DNA of 64,000 nt from Marasmius tenuissimus (taxonomy: Eukaryota > Basidiomycota > Agaricomycetes > Agaricales > Marasmiaceae): positions 930,001-994,000 of the forward strand of contig JAQOTA010000058.1 of the NCBI GenBank assembly GCA_029532415.1. The letters run 5' to 3'. The first letter of the stretch is position 1. Every line of letters starts with the position of its first letter. A model generated the notes under the pieces. The model was not told where the DNA came from. It did no database searches and saw only the letters and a program-made list of their open reading frames with translations. Made by a program: the position numbers and the translations under genes. This document shows positions 1 through 12,764 of the stretch, in pieces.

Positions 1-50
1 CGCGACATTTCTTGCCTCAAATTCCAACCAACTCACAGCTTCTCGTTCAG

Positions 51-580
51 GCGACATCATAGAAGTCCAACTTCCGACCACTGCAACGAATCCAACACAG
101 CAAACTGGTGTGTCAACAAAGCCTCCGTGCCCCGTTCAACACGTTCTGACCTGCTAGCAGACGCTAAACATCGCGGCTTCGCATTTGTCACGTATGGGTC
201 TTCCGCCGACGCCCAGGACGCTATAGACAATATGGATCTTAATGAATTATGGGGCAGAGTGCTCAAGGTCAACCTTGCGAGACCGATGAAGACACCCATG
301 CAGCTGGGCGGTAATCGAGCCGGTGTGTCTACTTCACTCGGAAATTCACCCCGACGCATTACTAAATCTTGGGTCCGATGCTAGTTTGGGAATCTGAAGA
401 ATGGCTTAAACAGCATGTGAAGCCTTTGAGTCAAAGCGGAGGTGAGTACACCCGTAGTTTCGCCTCAGATCTTCCGGGAAATATTTACCTTCTCTAGGTG
501 TGCAAGGACGTAACGCAGCCGCAAACGGCGATGAGGGAAATGAACAGTCAGAAGAGCCAGCGCCCATGGATGAAGAATAA
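51..580 (+). CDS. RRM-domain protein, 3' part (cyclophilin-E-type RRM)
   Basis: This is the 3' portion of an RNA-binding protein; the 5' end lies outside the window. Visible exons are 51-107, 161-322, 385-441 and 498-580, with introns of 53-62 nt. The first exon follows a plausible acceptor at 49-50. The protein carries the second half of an RRM: the RNP1 core HRGFAFVTY, then the AIDNM and GRVLKVNLARPM segments. A W-rich tail (VWESEEWLKQ) follows, and it ends in the acidic PAPMDEE. The RRM plus W-[SED]-x-x-W tail resembles the N-terminal part of human PPIE. No cyclophilin domain follows before the stop, so this seems to be a stand-alone RRM protein. It converges with the TAF13 gene. RNA binding is inferred from the fold; no target can be read from the sequence. 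Confidence 0.78.
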
Positions 581-1058
581 GTGTGAACTACAAGTCCATT
601 TCAAGGAATAACGGGTACGTGAATTCAGTCGTATCGATTGTTCTATTGAAACAGAAACATGGACAGCCTGCCTGTATCACTCTGCGAATTTACGCATCGC
701 TAGCCGCGAAAGGTTACTCCGCCGACGCCCCAAGTACAAGTCTCTGGGATGGGAACATCACACCTGGATGGGGATGGTTCGGAGTACACAACGTTTGGGG
801 ACAATGAATGGATCGTCATTCTGACGAGTCCATACGGCTCGAGGCGTCCATGTTAGATCTTCTTCTGTCTTCTTTTTTTACTTGATGTCGCGGCTTCCTT
901 GAGTAGACCGGCCGTTCGGACGATCATCCACCCCGAAACTATAGATAACTGTCCCTTGGTAGATATATATACAAATAGTGACCGTGAAAGTTCAATGTAC
1001 TCACTTGGTGGCTGTATATGTCAGGCAAAGAGCTCATGTGTGAGTAGGTTTGCTGTCT
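581..1058. other. convergent intergenic region
   Basis: This lies between the stop codons of the RRM gene and TAF13. It presumably holds both 3' UTRs and terminators. Short open frames on the plus strand match nothing I know and have no convincing splice pattern. I see no RNA gene. Confidence 0.6.
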
Positions 1059-1811
1059 TTAGAACGCTTTCGGATTCTGCATGTCGGATTCTTCGAATTG
1101 TGCACGTGCTCGCTTGATGTCTTCCTGCATGAAGAGAAGCTCCTCCATTCTCGCGAGTTTCTTCGCGTCGGCAGGGCGCGACAGCACCCTGCGAAGGTCT
1201 TCTATTGACAGACGAGCTTTACGATTCGTCCCGCCAGCTGCAGCAAGACACTAAACGGAAATGAGCGTGTGCATTGTTGGACATGAAAAAGAAACGACGC
1301 ACAACGTCTGTAATATACTCAATCAAGATCTCCTCCATCACGTTGACCGTGTCATTCGCAGGATTACGGTCGTCCCCAAATCCGTACATCAGATTTCTCA
1401 CTACGAAAGTGGCATTCCTCGTTTCAACCTTCACGGAATGATATGAGACTTCCACGTACGTTCTTTGTTGAAGAGCCCTTTAATATTCGACTGTTTTTTC
1501 CCTGCACGCCCTGTCGATGTTGAAGCTACTGTCTCTCGAGGAGTATAAGAGGGTGTATATGTTGTGAACGTTGAAGTTCGAGGTGCTTGTGTTTGTACAG
1601 CAGGGGTGGCTACTGTCGGAGTAGCGACTGGGGCCGGGGAAGCTGTAGTGGCAGGCCGAGCGGGAGTCTGCTGGGGTGCGACACCGTAGCCATAAGGATA
1701 GGGCCATTGATAGCCAGTCTGGTAGCCATAAGCTGTGTATGCACCGTAAGGATACGAAGCGGTCGGTTGTGTGGTCCCAGTGGCCTGTGGGGTGTAATGG
1801 TGATAGGACAT
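1059..1811 (-). CDS. TAF13: TFIID subunit TAF13 with long N-terminal extension
   Basis: This is a general transcription factor subunit whose histone fold pairs with TAF11 in TFIID. Exons are 1811-1460, 1400-1303 and 1250-1059, giving 213 residues. The conserved core starts at GLFNKELRNLMYGFGDDRNP (near residue 112). It continues through the helix EEILIEYITDV and a C-terminal segment in which ARLSIEDLRRVLSRP matches the family block for the last helices. Human TAF13 is about 124 residues. The first 110 residues here are an added low-complexity region rich in Y, G, P, T and A. The start is the only ATG in frame before the YGAY/YGYQ repeats. Splicing restores the family sequence exactly (KE|LRNLMYGF), which supports the exon model. 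Confidence 0.9.
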
Positions 1812-2077
1812 CGTCGTTGTTCAAGTCAAGCAGCCGTGGGAATCATCGAGGCGCGGCGTGACTGACCTGGCAGTGGAAGCGCCGATGCGCCGCCCACCCA
1901 AACTGATTCTGAAGTTGTTCAGCAGGGAAACTTCTTACTGCAAGAGCAGGCTTTTTCAGTAGCCAATGCTAGTCAGGCTTCGTATACATATTTAAAACGC
2001 GGTTTAATGCGCATTGTATCCATATTCTAGGTATGCAAAAAAATAATACGGGATGAAGCTAGCCCACGCGGTAGCCT

Positions 2078-5000
2078 TCATAAAATGGATTGGGAGTAAT
2101 ATTGATACTGCAGGGGACGACTGGTGAATACAAACTCCCGAACAAAACAGGTAGATATTACGCACAGAATCATAAAGTCTTGTCCAATGTGATCCCAGAG
2201 ACGAGTAGATGAGTCGATCTACCAATTCGCCAACGAGGGAATGTGTGAGCGCGGGTTGGAAGCGCTCTCGCAGCTGGGCGGCTGTCTGTTCTCCAAGAGC
2301 AGTGAAACATGGCAGAGTAGAGTCTGAGAAAGTAGGAGCTCGACTTGCGTCTTAAGTAAGAGGTTATTCACTCACCTTTCTGCATCAGTTCGACCAAGGC
2401 TGGAGCCAAGTGTCGGTAAAAATAACTCAGAGATAAGCCTGGGCACTCACTGATGATTCTATCGCAATGCTTCCGAGCGGCTTCAAACCCTTCTCGGAAA
2501 AGTTGCTTGAACTCCAAGAAGGAAGCACTCTCCACGCCACCGAGGACTTCGATGTATTCCAACGGTAATTTGAATGGAGCAGCCTCGAATCGAATGTTCC
2601 CGGGAGTATTTGTGAGAATGAAGCCGAAGTCGATATGAACGAGATGTCCCTCTCGGTCAAGTAGAATGTTGCCGTTATGGCGATCTTTTATCTGCAACAG
2701 ATACGTGATTATCGAGTAGCCTGCTAGAGATTTCACAAAGTTCCGTCGAGCGCGTGCAAATTTTGCGGATGAGGGGTCCCCATACGTCTGGTAGGAGTGA
2801 GATCAACACTTTGGGAACAAACACGGTTCAAACGTACCGATATGAAGTGATCTAAAAGAGTGACATGTCCTAATCGGCCCTCTGCAAGACGACGAGCATA
2901 TTCTGATTTCTTGATCGAGTGAATAGAGACGGCGTCCGTTATCGTCTCAACCAAGCCAGAAGTCCCGCCGGTTATCAGGATCCTGAAGCTGACGAGGGTA
3001 CTGAGATGAGATGGCTGACTGTCCGAGGAACTAGCGGCTTACTACCGGACCCAGCACTGGCAATTTTCTTCCTCCCATATCCGTTGGAACTCGCGAATAA
3101 GCTGGACTGCCAGTTGCTCCTGACGAAGGTCTCCCCCGGTTTTGACGATGACGGAAACACAGTCCCAATTAGCTGTGAACATATGTTGACTCGAATCACG
3201 ACAGGCAAGAAAGACGACAGGTAATCACCTAGGTGCCCATAGGGTGATCCATGTCGTATCCGGCTCTATTGAGGCGTCATCAGTATCTGATACTGCTCCG
3301 TGTGATGTATATAAAACGGACCTTTTTGGTAGCCCACGATTCACTGAAGACCATCGCAGAAGGATCAGCCTTACTGAGCTCTCGTCTGATGATTGTCTCG
3401 TCCTCGGCAGTCTTCATTCGTCCACTAATATCGCTGACGCGCAATATACTCTCACCATCCCGCGTGTCCTTCATCCTTTCCATTCGTTCTTCCTCTAGCC
3501 CAAGCATCTCCTGCATAATCCGGTCCTTTATTGCAGCCGCCTCCGAGGCTTGTAGTCTCATCCTCGACTTGCCAAAATCTTGAGAACCGGACGAGGATGA
3601 ACCGATGAGAGGACTTCTAGAGCCTTGATCGTTGTTAGAATTTATCAACCAATTTGACCCAGGTATCCAGCTCAAGGGACCTGACAGCTCCTGACTAGAG
3701 GGGCTGAGCTCACGGGAAAGACTCGCATTGAGCTGCGCTAGCATGATAGCCGCTGTCCGCATGCGCTCCGAGTACTCCTCAAGAGATATTGCATTATCCT
3801 GAGGAGCAATTATGGGCGTTTGAGGATTGGGAGAGGCTGGGATTCGGTCATCTTCGGCGCGAGGGGAAGGAGGTATGGATGAAGGACGAGACCAGGCCAT
3901 CCTGTCAAGATCTTTATTCTTGGGGGCAGGAGGAAGGACGATAGACTCCGATAGATCCATGGTCTGATGACGAAGAGATTGGTCGGCACCATAAAGCTGC
4001 TCAACTAGATCTATCTCTTCTTCTTCAAATGCCGGGACCGAGTTCGCAGTGCTAGGTGTAGCAGGTGTGATGGTCAATGTCGTTTCCATGGCCGTAGGTT
4101 CCTCTAGAGCTGCGATTCCTGGATCAGGTATCACATCGGACCCTTTAGCCTGGTGACTAGGAGCAGGAACAATGGTACTGAATGGATTAGACTCTCGAGG
4201 GGTCCCTTTCTGCTCATCCTCCCTGACAACGATTTTCTTGAGGATGTCCTTGTTATTCCGTTTCTGTGGGTCAAACTCAAGATCATCGCTCAAAATCTCG
4301 AGGTAAAGAAGGTAAGGAGCCTTTTCGGCCGAATTGAGAACCACGCTTTCCCCAGGTGGAACACGGACGATTCTGTGATGAGGTTGAGGAAAATGGTTGG
4401 ATTGGGGTACATCCGAGGAAGTACACCACATAGGCATACACACCTGGTTGGTTCAGTCTTGAGAAGAGACATGTCTGGCTACAGGAAAGATACTCACCTC
4501 GGCCGGAAGTTTATGATTGAGCGAAGTGAGCTCTGCCCTCAGCGCACTGACTCGAGCCGGTCTTGGTACAACGAGAAGTCGGTTCGCAATATTTTCCAGA
4601 GCTAGAATGAACCGGACCTGTCCAGCGGTCGTTCAGTCAAAGTCAATCGGTACTCCAGTTGAAACAACATACTTCAGAGCGACAATAGTGACTCTTTAAA
4701 AGATGTATCTGGGATTGGATATCATAGGTTTGCAGAAGGGTATCGGCGTGATGGGTGGAAGAGGCTCTGGGGATTAGAGGGCGTGTAGAAATCGACGGTG
4801 AAGATTGGTACGGTGAAGCCACCGCCTCAGCATCAAGTTGACCGAGAGGATCCTCAGAGTTCCGCGAGCGTCGTATGTTTTGAAGATGAAGAGGCAGAGT
4901 AGGAACGGTTTGTGCCGGGCCCACTGTGGCCCGTCTCAACGGAACAGTGGGATTCGGAGTAGCTTCGTCGCCCTGAACTGATTCGGGATAGTCGATATCA

Positions 5001-5786
5001 GTATCGTTTTCTTCATCCGCTGATGGTTCCTCCACCAGAACCTTAGTCCCAAACGCAAAGTCATCGCCTTGAGCGCCAATACTCCTCATCTCCGTTCCCT
5101 CTTCCTCGATGCGACCTTGCTCAATCGCGACTTCACCCATGATTTCCGTCAGTTTTGGCAAGGCAGGCGACCCAGCCAAGATCATGCCTATACCCACAAT
5201 TGCCGGTTCCGCGTGGTGTTTGATCTTCCTCCTGGAGAATCGAGAATGAAATGGTAGGCTAAGGGTCGAATACGGGGAAGAGGCAGGCGGTAGGTCGCTA
5301 AAGATGATATCATGACACTTGTGGAGGACTCTTTGGCATACAGAAAATGACTTTGATTCAGGATGAATGAGGTCTTGAAGCGCTGCTTGCATGAACCACA
5401 ATGTCTACAGCGATGAAGATCGTGAAATATACAACGCGGAAAAGCTGAACAGGCGTACAAATAAAGCTATGTGGGTAGATTTCTGGGCAATGTCAACTAC
5501 AAAGCATTCCAACGCCCTTGATTTCGAAGGCCTTGTAAGGAGAAGATGGCTATGCAGGCGAGATTGAGTCACAATAACCCTCAAGTGAAACAGAAGGATA
5601 GAGGTTTCCGCACCAGATGAAACCCCATACATCACGCAATTCTGAGATATCGAGTTCTCTGAGCCTTCGGGTAATGTAATAAGTGATCCCTATATTGTCT
5701 GAATAGGTCTTGAGGTACTGAAGCGCGACATGGACCGAAAAGAAAGAGGGAGTTAGAAACAAGCGAAGGAGGAGAGCATGGGACAT
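2078..5786 (-). CDS. PIK1: phosphatidylinositol 4-kinase, type III beta (Pik1)
   Basis: This is a lipid kinase that makes PI4P on the Golgi and in the nucleus for secretory traffic. Exons (high to low): 5786-5614, 5549-5459, 5404-4673, 4617-4498, 4443-3322, 3265-3229, 3172-3046, 3000-2838, 2787-2376, 2323-2166, 2107-2078; 1054 residues, close to yeast Pik1. The N terminus has the lipid kinase unique helical region (YSDNIGITYYITRRL, TRPSKSRALECFVVDIAQ). The C-terminal catalytic domain shows SPYGHLANWD, GGDLRQEQLA, the catalytic loop DRHNGN and the metal-binding HIDFGF. The central 370 residues are S/P-rich linker. An ATG 18 nt further upstream is in frame, so the exact start is uncertain. It shares a 93-bp divergent promoter region with the OST3/6 gene. 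Confidence 0.95.
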
Positions 5787-5879
5787 GGGAATAAGAATGA
5801 ACAAGCGCCCAACGCAACGCCCACGTACCGCGAGAATTCGCTCCGTCTCTCAACCCGCGCTCTTACCTCCACGTCGACA
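5787..5879. promoter_or_regulatory. 93-bp divergent promoter, PIK1 / OST3-OST6
   Basis: Only 93 bp separate the ATG of PIK1 (minus) from that of the oligosaccharyltransferase subunit (plus). Both core promoters and 5' UTRs must sit here or overlap the opposite gene. I see no clear TATA box. The alternative PIK1 ATG at 5804 would shorten the gap to 75 bp. Confidence 0.6.
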
Positions 5880-7102
5880 ATGTTGATTTCGACGTTACTG
5901 CCTCTCCTTGCTCTCCCCTTTGCATGGGCTGCAAGTTCTGCTGACACTAGGCAGAAGCTGGTCGACTTATCTGTTGCTGGCAATGGTGTCATCAGGCTAA
6001 GTGACCCAAAAACATTCGATCTTTTAACTTCCCCGAACCGTAACTGGTCTGCTGCTGTCCATCTCACAGCACTAGACAAAAGACGGCGTTGCACTCCTTG
6101 CAAGTGAGTCATGGCTCTCGAATTTGCGGCCGTTTATGGTCTTATTTCACTATCTCGACAGAGAATTCGACCCTTCATGGAACGTCGTGGCGAAAGCATG
6201 GGCTTCAGTTCCGCAAGAGCACAGATATGATCACTTCTTTGCAACCCTCGACTTCGATGAAGCTCCGACTGTCTTTCAGCAGGTACAGATCTCGTTGAAC
6301 AACGCGTAACGACCGTCACTCATATCATCTGTAGCTCGGTCTCACGTCTGCCCCAGTGGTCTACGTGTATCCTCCGGCCCAAGGACCTCGCGCAGCAAGT
6401 GGAAAAACAGCCCCTTCCAAATACGATTTCTCCAGGTAGGGCTCAAGCGACACGTATACGACCTTGCATCCACTCACCAACAGTCCTGTAGTGGTTTCGA
6501 CGCTGGACCTCTTGCCGAATCCCTCTCGCGTCACACTCCAGTTCCCATTCCCTACCGTGACCCATTTGACTGGGCTGGCTTAATCACTGGCGTTGCTGGA
6601 CTCCTCGGTCTCGCTCTCCTTGTTCGTTTCGTTGGTCCAATCTTCCAAAACCGATGGACTTGGGCAGCAGTCACCATCATCACCTCACTCGTCATGACCG
6701 GAGGTTACATGTTCACGCGAATCAGACAGTCCCCTTACACTGGTGGAGGAGGTAATTGGATTGCCGCAGGCTATCAAAACCAGTTTGGACAAGAAGTTCA
6801 AGTCGTTGCGCTCATTTGTAAGTTTGGTCACTCTACTTTCAATACACAGACTCATGACACACGTATACCCAGATGGAACATTGTCTTTCTCTTTCCTGAT
6901 GCTCATGTTAATTGTGCCGTACCAAACCTCGCCATCCCGCCAGCGTGTGCAGATCTATCTCTGGACTGGCGTCATCTTCCTGGTTTTTTCTGTTCTCATC
7001 AGCCTTTTCAAGGTAAAGAACAGAGGTGCGTGCTTATTTTCACGAAGTCTTCCTTTGCTGATTTGACATCCTCCAGGGTATCCTTTCAAACTTCTTCTGT
7101 AG
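5880..7102 (+). CDS. OST3: oligosaccharyltransferase subunit OST3/OST6 (TUSC3/MAGT1 family)
   Basis: This is a thioredoxin-like subunit of the ER oligosaccharyltransferase, which helps N-glycosylate cysteine-containing sites. Exons: 5880-6103, 6162-6282, 6335-6435, 6492-6817, 6873-7025, 7077-7102; 316 residues. A signal peptide (residues 1-18, ending FAWA) precedes a lumenal thioredoxin fold with the redox motif CTPC at residues 71-74. Four membrane segments follow (ITGVAGLLGLALLVRFVGPI; a helix ending VMTGGYMF; SFSFLMLMLIVPYQTSPS; VIFLVFSVLISLF). It ends KNRGYPFKLLL, the typical family C-terminus. OST3 and OST6 are paralogues in yeast; a single fungal copy could be named either way. It converges with SEC16, 191 bp between stops. 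Confidence 0.92.
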
Positions 7103-7293
7103 GGCGTAGTACACAGGATTGTAAAAAGGGACAAACTAGTCTATTAGACAACCTTCCGCGCGATCGCCCGAATCTGAGGTTCATAAGTCTAACATGTATT
7201 CAAGTGATATTGTACAGAGAACTTGAAAATCCTAACCTAATATTCTTAAACGGAGATAAAAACAATGTGACTGCAAGAACAAATGTCCACGAC

Positions 7294-10200
7294 TCATGCA
7301 GCACCTTCCTGTTGGAACACGTCTACATACCGGCTCCTCACATTTCTTTTTGCTGCTTGAGATGATTTGGGACGAGCTGGACCACTGGGGGGCATCAGTT
7401 GAGACCCTGTGGGTGTACCAGGCGCGGATGCTGCGGCGTCTGACGGTACAAGATTCGAGCGGATGCGCATCGGGCCAGAACCAGCTTTTGAAGGTGGCGG
7501 ACCAGCACCACTCAAATCAGCGGCGGATGCTGACCGTGGGGGAGGTGGACCGGCACTGGGAGGTCTTGAACCTGGACCCCCAGACATCCCGGGAGAGGCC
7601 GTCTGTGCGCGAGAGGGTGGGGGAGGCGTCGCCGCCGGCTGAGGCGGCTCAGACCCGGCGGTCTGTGAACCATTTTTGAGTTACGTTTCCATCCATTCGA
7701 AATAGGTGAACGTACCTTGTTAACCCACCGCTTCAGCTCCTTGTCGTAGTAGAACGATGTTTGCTCGCCCAAATTGGCCTTCACGGGTCCTGGTGTGGAT
7801 GTGGAGTCGCGCTTCCACCAGCGCGACAACCACGATCCAGAACTCGCTGAACCGTCAGCCATAGGCTTGATGTCTGCAAATTAGGAGTGAATGAATATCC
7901 CAGGTCTCCCGGGGGGAAAAATGTATGAAGCAAACGTACCGGGTCTCCGAGCTACTGCCGCGGGGGCAGAACCCGATCCTTTCGATGATCCATTATCGTC
8001 TCCCTCGGTGGAATGGGCTGGTTTTGGCTTGGGTTTAGAATTTCCGAACCCAAGATCCTCATCATCTTCTGTTTCTTCGATGGCCGGTCGTCGGAACGAG
8101 GTTACGCTGGCGCTTGGTGACGGTGTGTATGTAGTATCCCCCATGAGAGAGATGAAACCGTCCTCCGAAGTAGCCACCGCCGGCTGGTCCGAGCCTCCCA
8201 GCTGAACAAAGGTAGCTGTAGTGGGAGTCTTCCCGTTATCCCCGTAGCCGTAGTTGCCAGATCCCCACCAGGTAACCTCCTGGCCTTCGTCTTCCTCCTT
8301 GATCTCGGATGATCTACGAACGTCGTCTTGCTTGGCGGTACCAGGCGGTGAGTACATGGATCTTCCAAGGGACCCCGACTGTGCGAACGTGGTAGTCGAG
8401 GCACTGGCGGATGCAATCTTTGGACCAGGCGATGCCTTGCGACGAGTGCCATAGTCCATAGCTGAAGCCGCGCGTTCGTGAGGGACGGGAGCCGAGTGGT
8501 GGTTCAACAAGGAGCGGTTTGACATCGAAGATCCCGTCCTTGCTGGTACACTCGACGGAGGTGGTGCATACGCATTCAGGTTGACAGTACTCGACTGCGG
8601 GCTTCCTTCGTTCGATGGAGCGGCCGAAGACATCGCACTGTACTGCGATGAAAATGGCCCCGCCCATCCTTGTCCAGCGCCCTTGTTATCATCTCGATTG
8701 TCGTTGTCCTCCTCATCCCCAGTGACCAGCTTGGTAAATCGACCTTCGAGCCATCCACCGATACTGTCGAGACTAGGTTTACCGATCTTATTGCCGACCC
8801 AAGAGCCGGACTTGTCAGAGTGGGCGGTCCCCGCGATACGATCAGCTAAGCCTCGAAGCTGTTCAGAGAGCACAGGGGTGAAGTAGGGAGAGGCCCTGTT
8901 CATGGATGCCGTGATGGCTTCACAATACCTGTTCCAAGATGGTGAGTGAATGAAGAGAATTGAAATCAAGCACACTGACCTATTCGCCAGAGAAACCTCC
9001 CCGATCTCGGCGAGGAATATCGCTCTTATAAGCCTGAAAGCTTGAAGATGTGGTAGGCCGTGGAACGATTCATGCCCTTTCATCGGCGTGTTAAGCCCTA
9101 GCGCGAACTCGAGAATCTCCGAAAATACAATGGCATCGGTATCCCGCATATATTTGGTAGAAAGGTGGGGATTCGGTGCACCCAGCAGCACTATGCGCGC
9201 GCCAGAGTTACCCATACCAGCGATCGGGGAGGTTTGCGGCGAAAGAAGGTAGCTGACACATATGATCAACCAGTGTTCTGAACACAACGACGCTGTATTG
9301 ACTCACCAAACATGTCCAGCTTCGATCCATTGGTTTCCACAAAGTTGATCCCCGAGTGCGGTCAATGCTGAGGACGTCTCCGGCGTCATATTGCTGCATA
9401 TCATCATAGCGACGATCTCTGCCCATTTCGCCAACGAATCCTGTGGGATATTGGCTGCCGGTGCCGGGGCGGCAAAATTCGGCGTCAGAGGTGTGGTGTG
9501 AGAGACAGGTATGGGCAGTCGTGCTTGCAGCTGAGGTTGTAGCATCAAGTTTTGAGGAACAAGCTCTTGTACTAAAGAATTGGACTGTCAAAACGACCGT
9601 TGTATGGTGGGAAAAAGATATGTTCACCTGCTGCTGGACCTTGCCCGGAGAACAGGCTATACGCGACTCTCAAACCTTCTCTTCCGTTGGTAGTGGCAGG
9701 GGCACCTATACCATTTGGGGCCAAAGAATGGGCAAATGCAGGGTTCACGCTGGCCTTTGAGGCTAGATCCTTCGATCCAAGCTCAGACCGCAAAAACTCA
9801 TTGACCACTTCCTTCCATGTCTCCTTATCAATGCCACTTGCAATAACCATCGCGTGTGCAAACAGCTTCTGGTCCAGCGCATAATGGCAGGCTTTCCGCT
9901 TCTCCCCCTTCAAGAGGAACTCTTGTATCTTGTCCAATGAGGAAGGTCGCAAGGTCGATACCTTGACGGCGGGATCAAGCGAATCGTCAGATGGGCCGCC
10001 CGCTGGTTTGAGTGCGATATCCTCTCCAAGCGCCGAGAAACCAGGCGAAAGGAAGGAATCTGCGTCAGCTGTACCCGATGTTGATAGATCCAGCTCTGGC
10101 ACCAGTGCATTTCGAACGGCAACTTCCGCCTCGGGCCTGATATGGCTGTCAGTAAGGGCCAGTACGAAGGTTTGAACCTAAAGACACTCACGACCCTGAA

Positions 10201-12764
10201 AGCTTCCCATCATGCTCTAGCATAATCTTTAACAACTTTACGAGAACCAACTTTCCCTCAGCCTGGCGTTTCTCTGGGCTTCCCGTATGGAGATAACCCA
10301 AGCCCAACGATATCTCCTCTGCCCGGTCGCTCAGATATTTCAAGAGACGCGTTTTCTTGCTCTTGGTCTGGGCTGAGGCCCCCGGGCGGACAAGTCCACT
10401 TGTGGGAGTCCCGGGATCCGAAAACAGTGGGCCTGGGAAGGAAGAGGGCGATAAATCGAGAGCAGACTCAGGAACAACCTTGTTCAGTATCCGTATGGAC
10501 ACTCCCGTGGAATTTCGCGATGCGAGCGCAACGTCAAAGCCAGTGCTCAACTTGTCTGCACCGTGGAAACATGTGACAATCTTCCCACCAAAGCCAAAGC
10601 TGAACACGGGAACGCGGGCGCTTGTGCGCCCTAGTGGATCATTGGTTCCTAGCAAGGAAGGGGAAGGTGCGTAAGGTGTGTGAGTTGGTGCTCTGATATC
10701 CTGAGGGGGACCGAGAGAGAACGATGACGAAGGAACAGAGGAAGCCTCTTGGCTCGGATAGTCGTTTCGGGGCGTCCAGGACCCATAATCCGATTCGCTC
10801 ATCTGCCTGCGAGGATGTCGAAGGGGTGCGTATGGGTCATGTGAGGGTGCCTCAGCCTGGGGTGTTAATCCATTGAGAGGTGGGGGTGGGAGAGTGGACG
10901 ATGTTCTGGGTTTGTAACGGTTTTCTTGACTGGCTTCCTGAGAGTGCGCTGGCGGGGCGTAAGGAGACTGAGTAGGAGCCGATGAAGCATTTTGTGGGAA
11001 GTATGAATTTGAAACACCGGAATCCGTCGGCAGAGGGGGTGACGCATGGGAAGTTTGGGTGCCAGCCGTACTCGGAGCATAAGGATCGACAGTAGATAGA
11101 GAAGCTGTCCCGAAGGATTGTTGCGGAAGGCCGGACTGCGAATGAGTCGATGAGTTGGACGGACTGCGCATACGGGGTGAGTAAACAGACGCAGGCGAGG
11201 AAATTCTGCTTATGTTTGTAGGCGGTGGTGGCGGCGTAGAAGCTGTGATATTTTGCATACTGCTTCTCTGTGAGAGAGGTACGCCCTTTCCAGCAGGAGA
11301 TGATGTGCGAGGAACCTGGAAGGGGGAGGCCATACGGTTGAGTGCGGGACCATTCGGTGGTGGTGGCGATCGTGTACTGCTCATAGCTGAACCAGTCCTT
11401 GGAGGTGGGCTGAAACTGGATCGGGGTGGTGGAGGCGGGGTAGCAGCTGCTACAGGAGGGGGATATCCATTTCCGGTACTGCTTGGGGGCGCGTAAGGGC
11501 CAACTTCCGATTTTTGTGGGGGCGGAAGTGGGGGCGCGGCAGAAGCCTGTGGTGAATAGTCCTTAGCCGGGGGCACTGACGGCGTTGATTGTGTCTGGCA
11601 TGAAGTCGAAGCTGGTCGCTGAGGGGGTGGTGCATATGATGAGGCATAAGGCGATGTTGCAACGTTGGCAGGAATGGGAGGAACGGGAGGGGGAGGGGTG
11701 GAAGCGTATGCACTGAATGCAGATGATAAACTGGGATTGCTGCGGGAAGAGACCCTTCGCGTCGAGCCTGATACCGGGAACGGTGGATCATAAGCATTGG
11801 ATACTTTGGGCCTGTTCAGAGGCGCTTTCGGCGCTGGGGGAGGCACAGACGGCACAGATTGAGTCGTAGCTGCATATTGAGATGCTCCGGTAGAATTCAT
11901 GTAGGAGGGAGTTCCATAACTGGGCGTAGCAGGAGCTGGAGGAGGTGGTGCATATTGAGACGTCTGGGCCGGAGCATAGGCATTAGCAGTGCCATAACTG
12001 GCTGTCGCTTGGGTTGTTTGTGCCGTCGACGGAGTAGAGACTGAAGTGGGTGCATATGGATCATACACATTCGTAGCAGAAGTTGGCGCGGTCGTCTGTG
12101 GTGCATAGGGATCATAGACAGCAGGCTGGGTGGATGATGAATCGGCGGTTCCTGTAACTTGTCGCTGAGATACTGAAAGAACCTAACGAAGAGAGAAAGA
12201 CGCACCATTGCTGTAGTAGCCAGTATTCTGCCCGTAACCACTATGCCCATAGCTGTCTTGTGTCTGAGAGTACCCTGCCCACTGTTGCCCGTAGGTTGAC
12301 GTTCGCATTGAGGATACAGGTTCATAGCCTTGGGCTGCGGTAGCACCTGATCCTACGTCTGACGGCGCAGTCGCTGAGTAGTAATCCTGACTTCCATCCA
12401 CGCCAGACCAAGTACCGTTTTCCTGCGGTGTATCCGTGGACGAGTAGAAATCCATCTGTGGACCTCCCTGTTGTTCGGCAATGCTGTCGAACAGGCCATC
12501 GCTCGTACTTGCTGCTCCGAACAAATTTTCACTAGCATGAGAAGCGGTATGCAGCGTGTCCCTATCCGTTGCTGATTCTGGTGTTTGGAACGGCGCGGAC
12601 TCTCCCGAACTGTTGCCCAGTGATGAGAACGGGTCCGTCGTCGCATTGTCGTGACTGGAGGCACTAATTGAGGAAAATGGGTCGTCGCCGGTCGGTGCAA
12701 ATGGGTCGTTCGAACTATCATTTGAGGACCCAAAGAGCGAGGCCGCTGATTCGAGCTCGCTCAT
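7294..12764 (-). CDS. SEC16: COPII coat assembly scaffold Sec16
   Basis: This is a peripheral scaffold that marks ER exit sites and organises COPII. Exons: 12764-12206, 12151-10192, 10136-9628, 9571-9307, 9252-8980, 8928-7940, 7873-7716, 7662-7294; 1693 residues. The first 690 residues are disordered, rich in P/S/Y, with several DPYAP repeats and DPF motifs. The central conserved domain begins near residue 700 at [15 protein letters not shown]. The ACE1-Sec16-like helical region runs from about 840 ([48 protein letters not shown]). The C-terminal conserved motif [13 protein letters not shown] is followed by a P/A-rich tail. The first intron is modelled at 54 nt (12152-12205); an acceptor 21 nt upstream also keeps frame but gives a 33-nt intron, so the longer one is preferred. 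Confidence 0.93.

Noticed and set aside
583..807. Possible continuation of the RRM gene into a cyclophilin-like domain
   Set aside because: The TAA at 578-580 closes the natural frame. The sequence beyond it contains no cyclophilin motifs and has stops in each frame.
7296..7679. Long plus-strand ORF antisense to SEC16
   Set aside because: It is the G-rich complement of the Pro/Ala-rich SEC16 C-terminus, a frequent artefact of biased composition.
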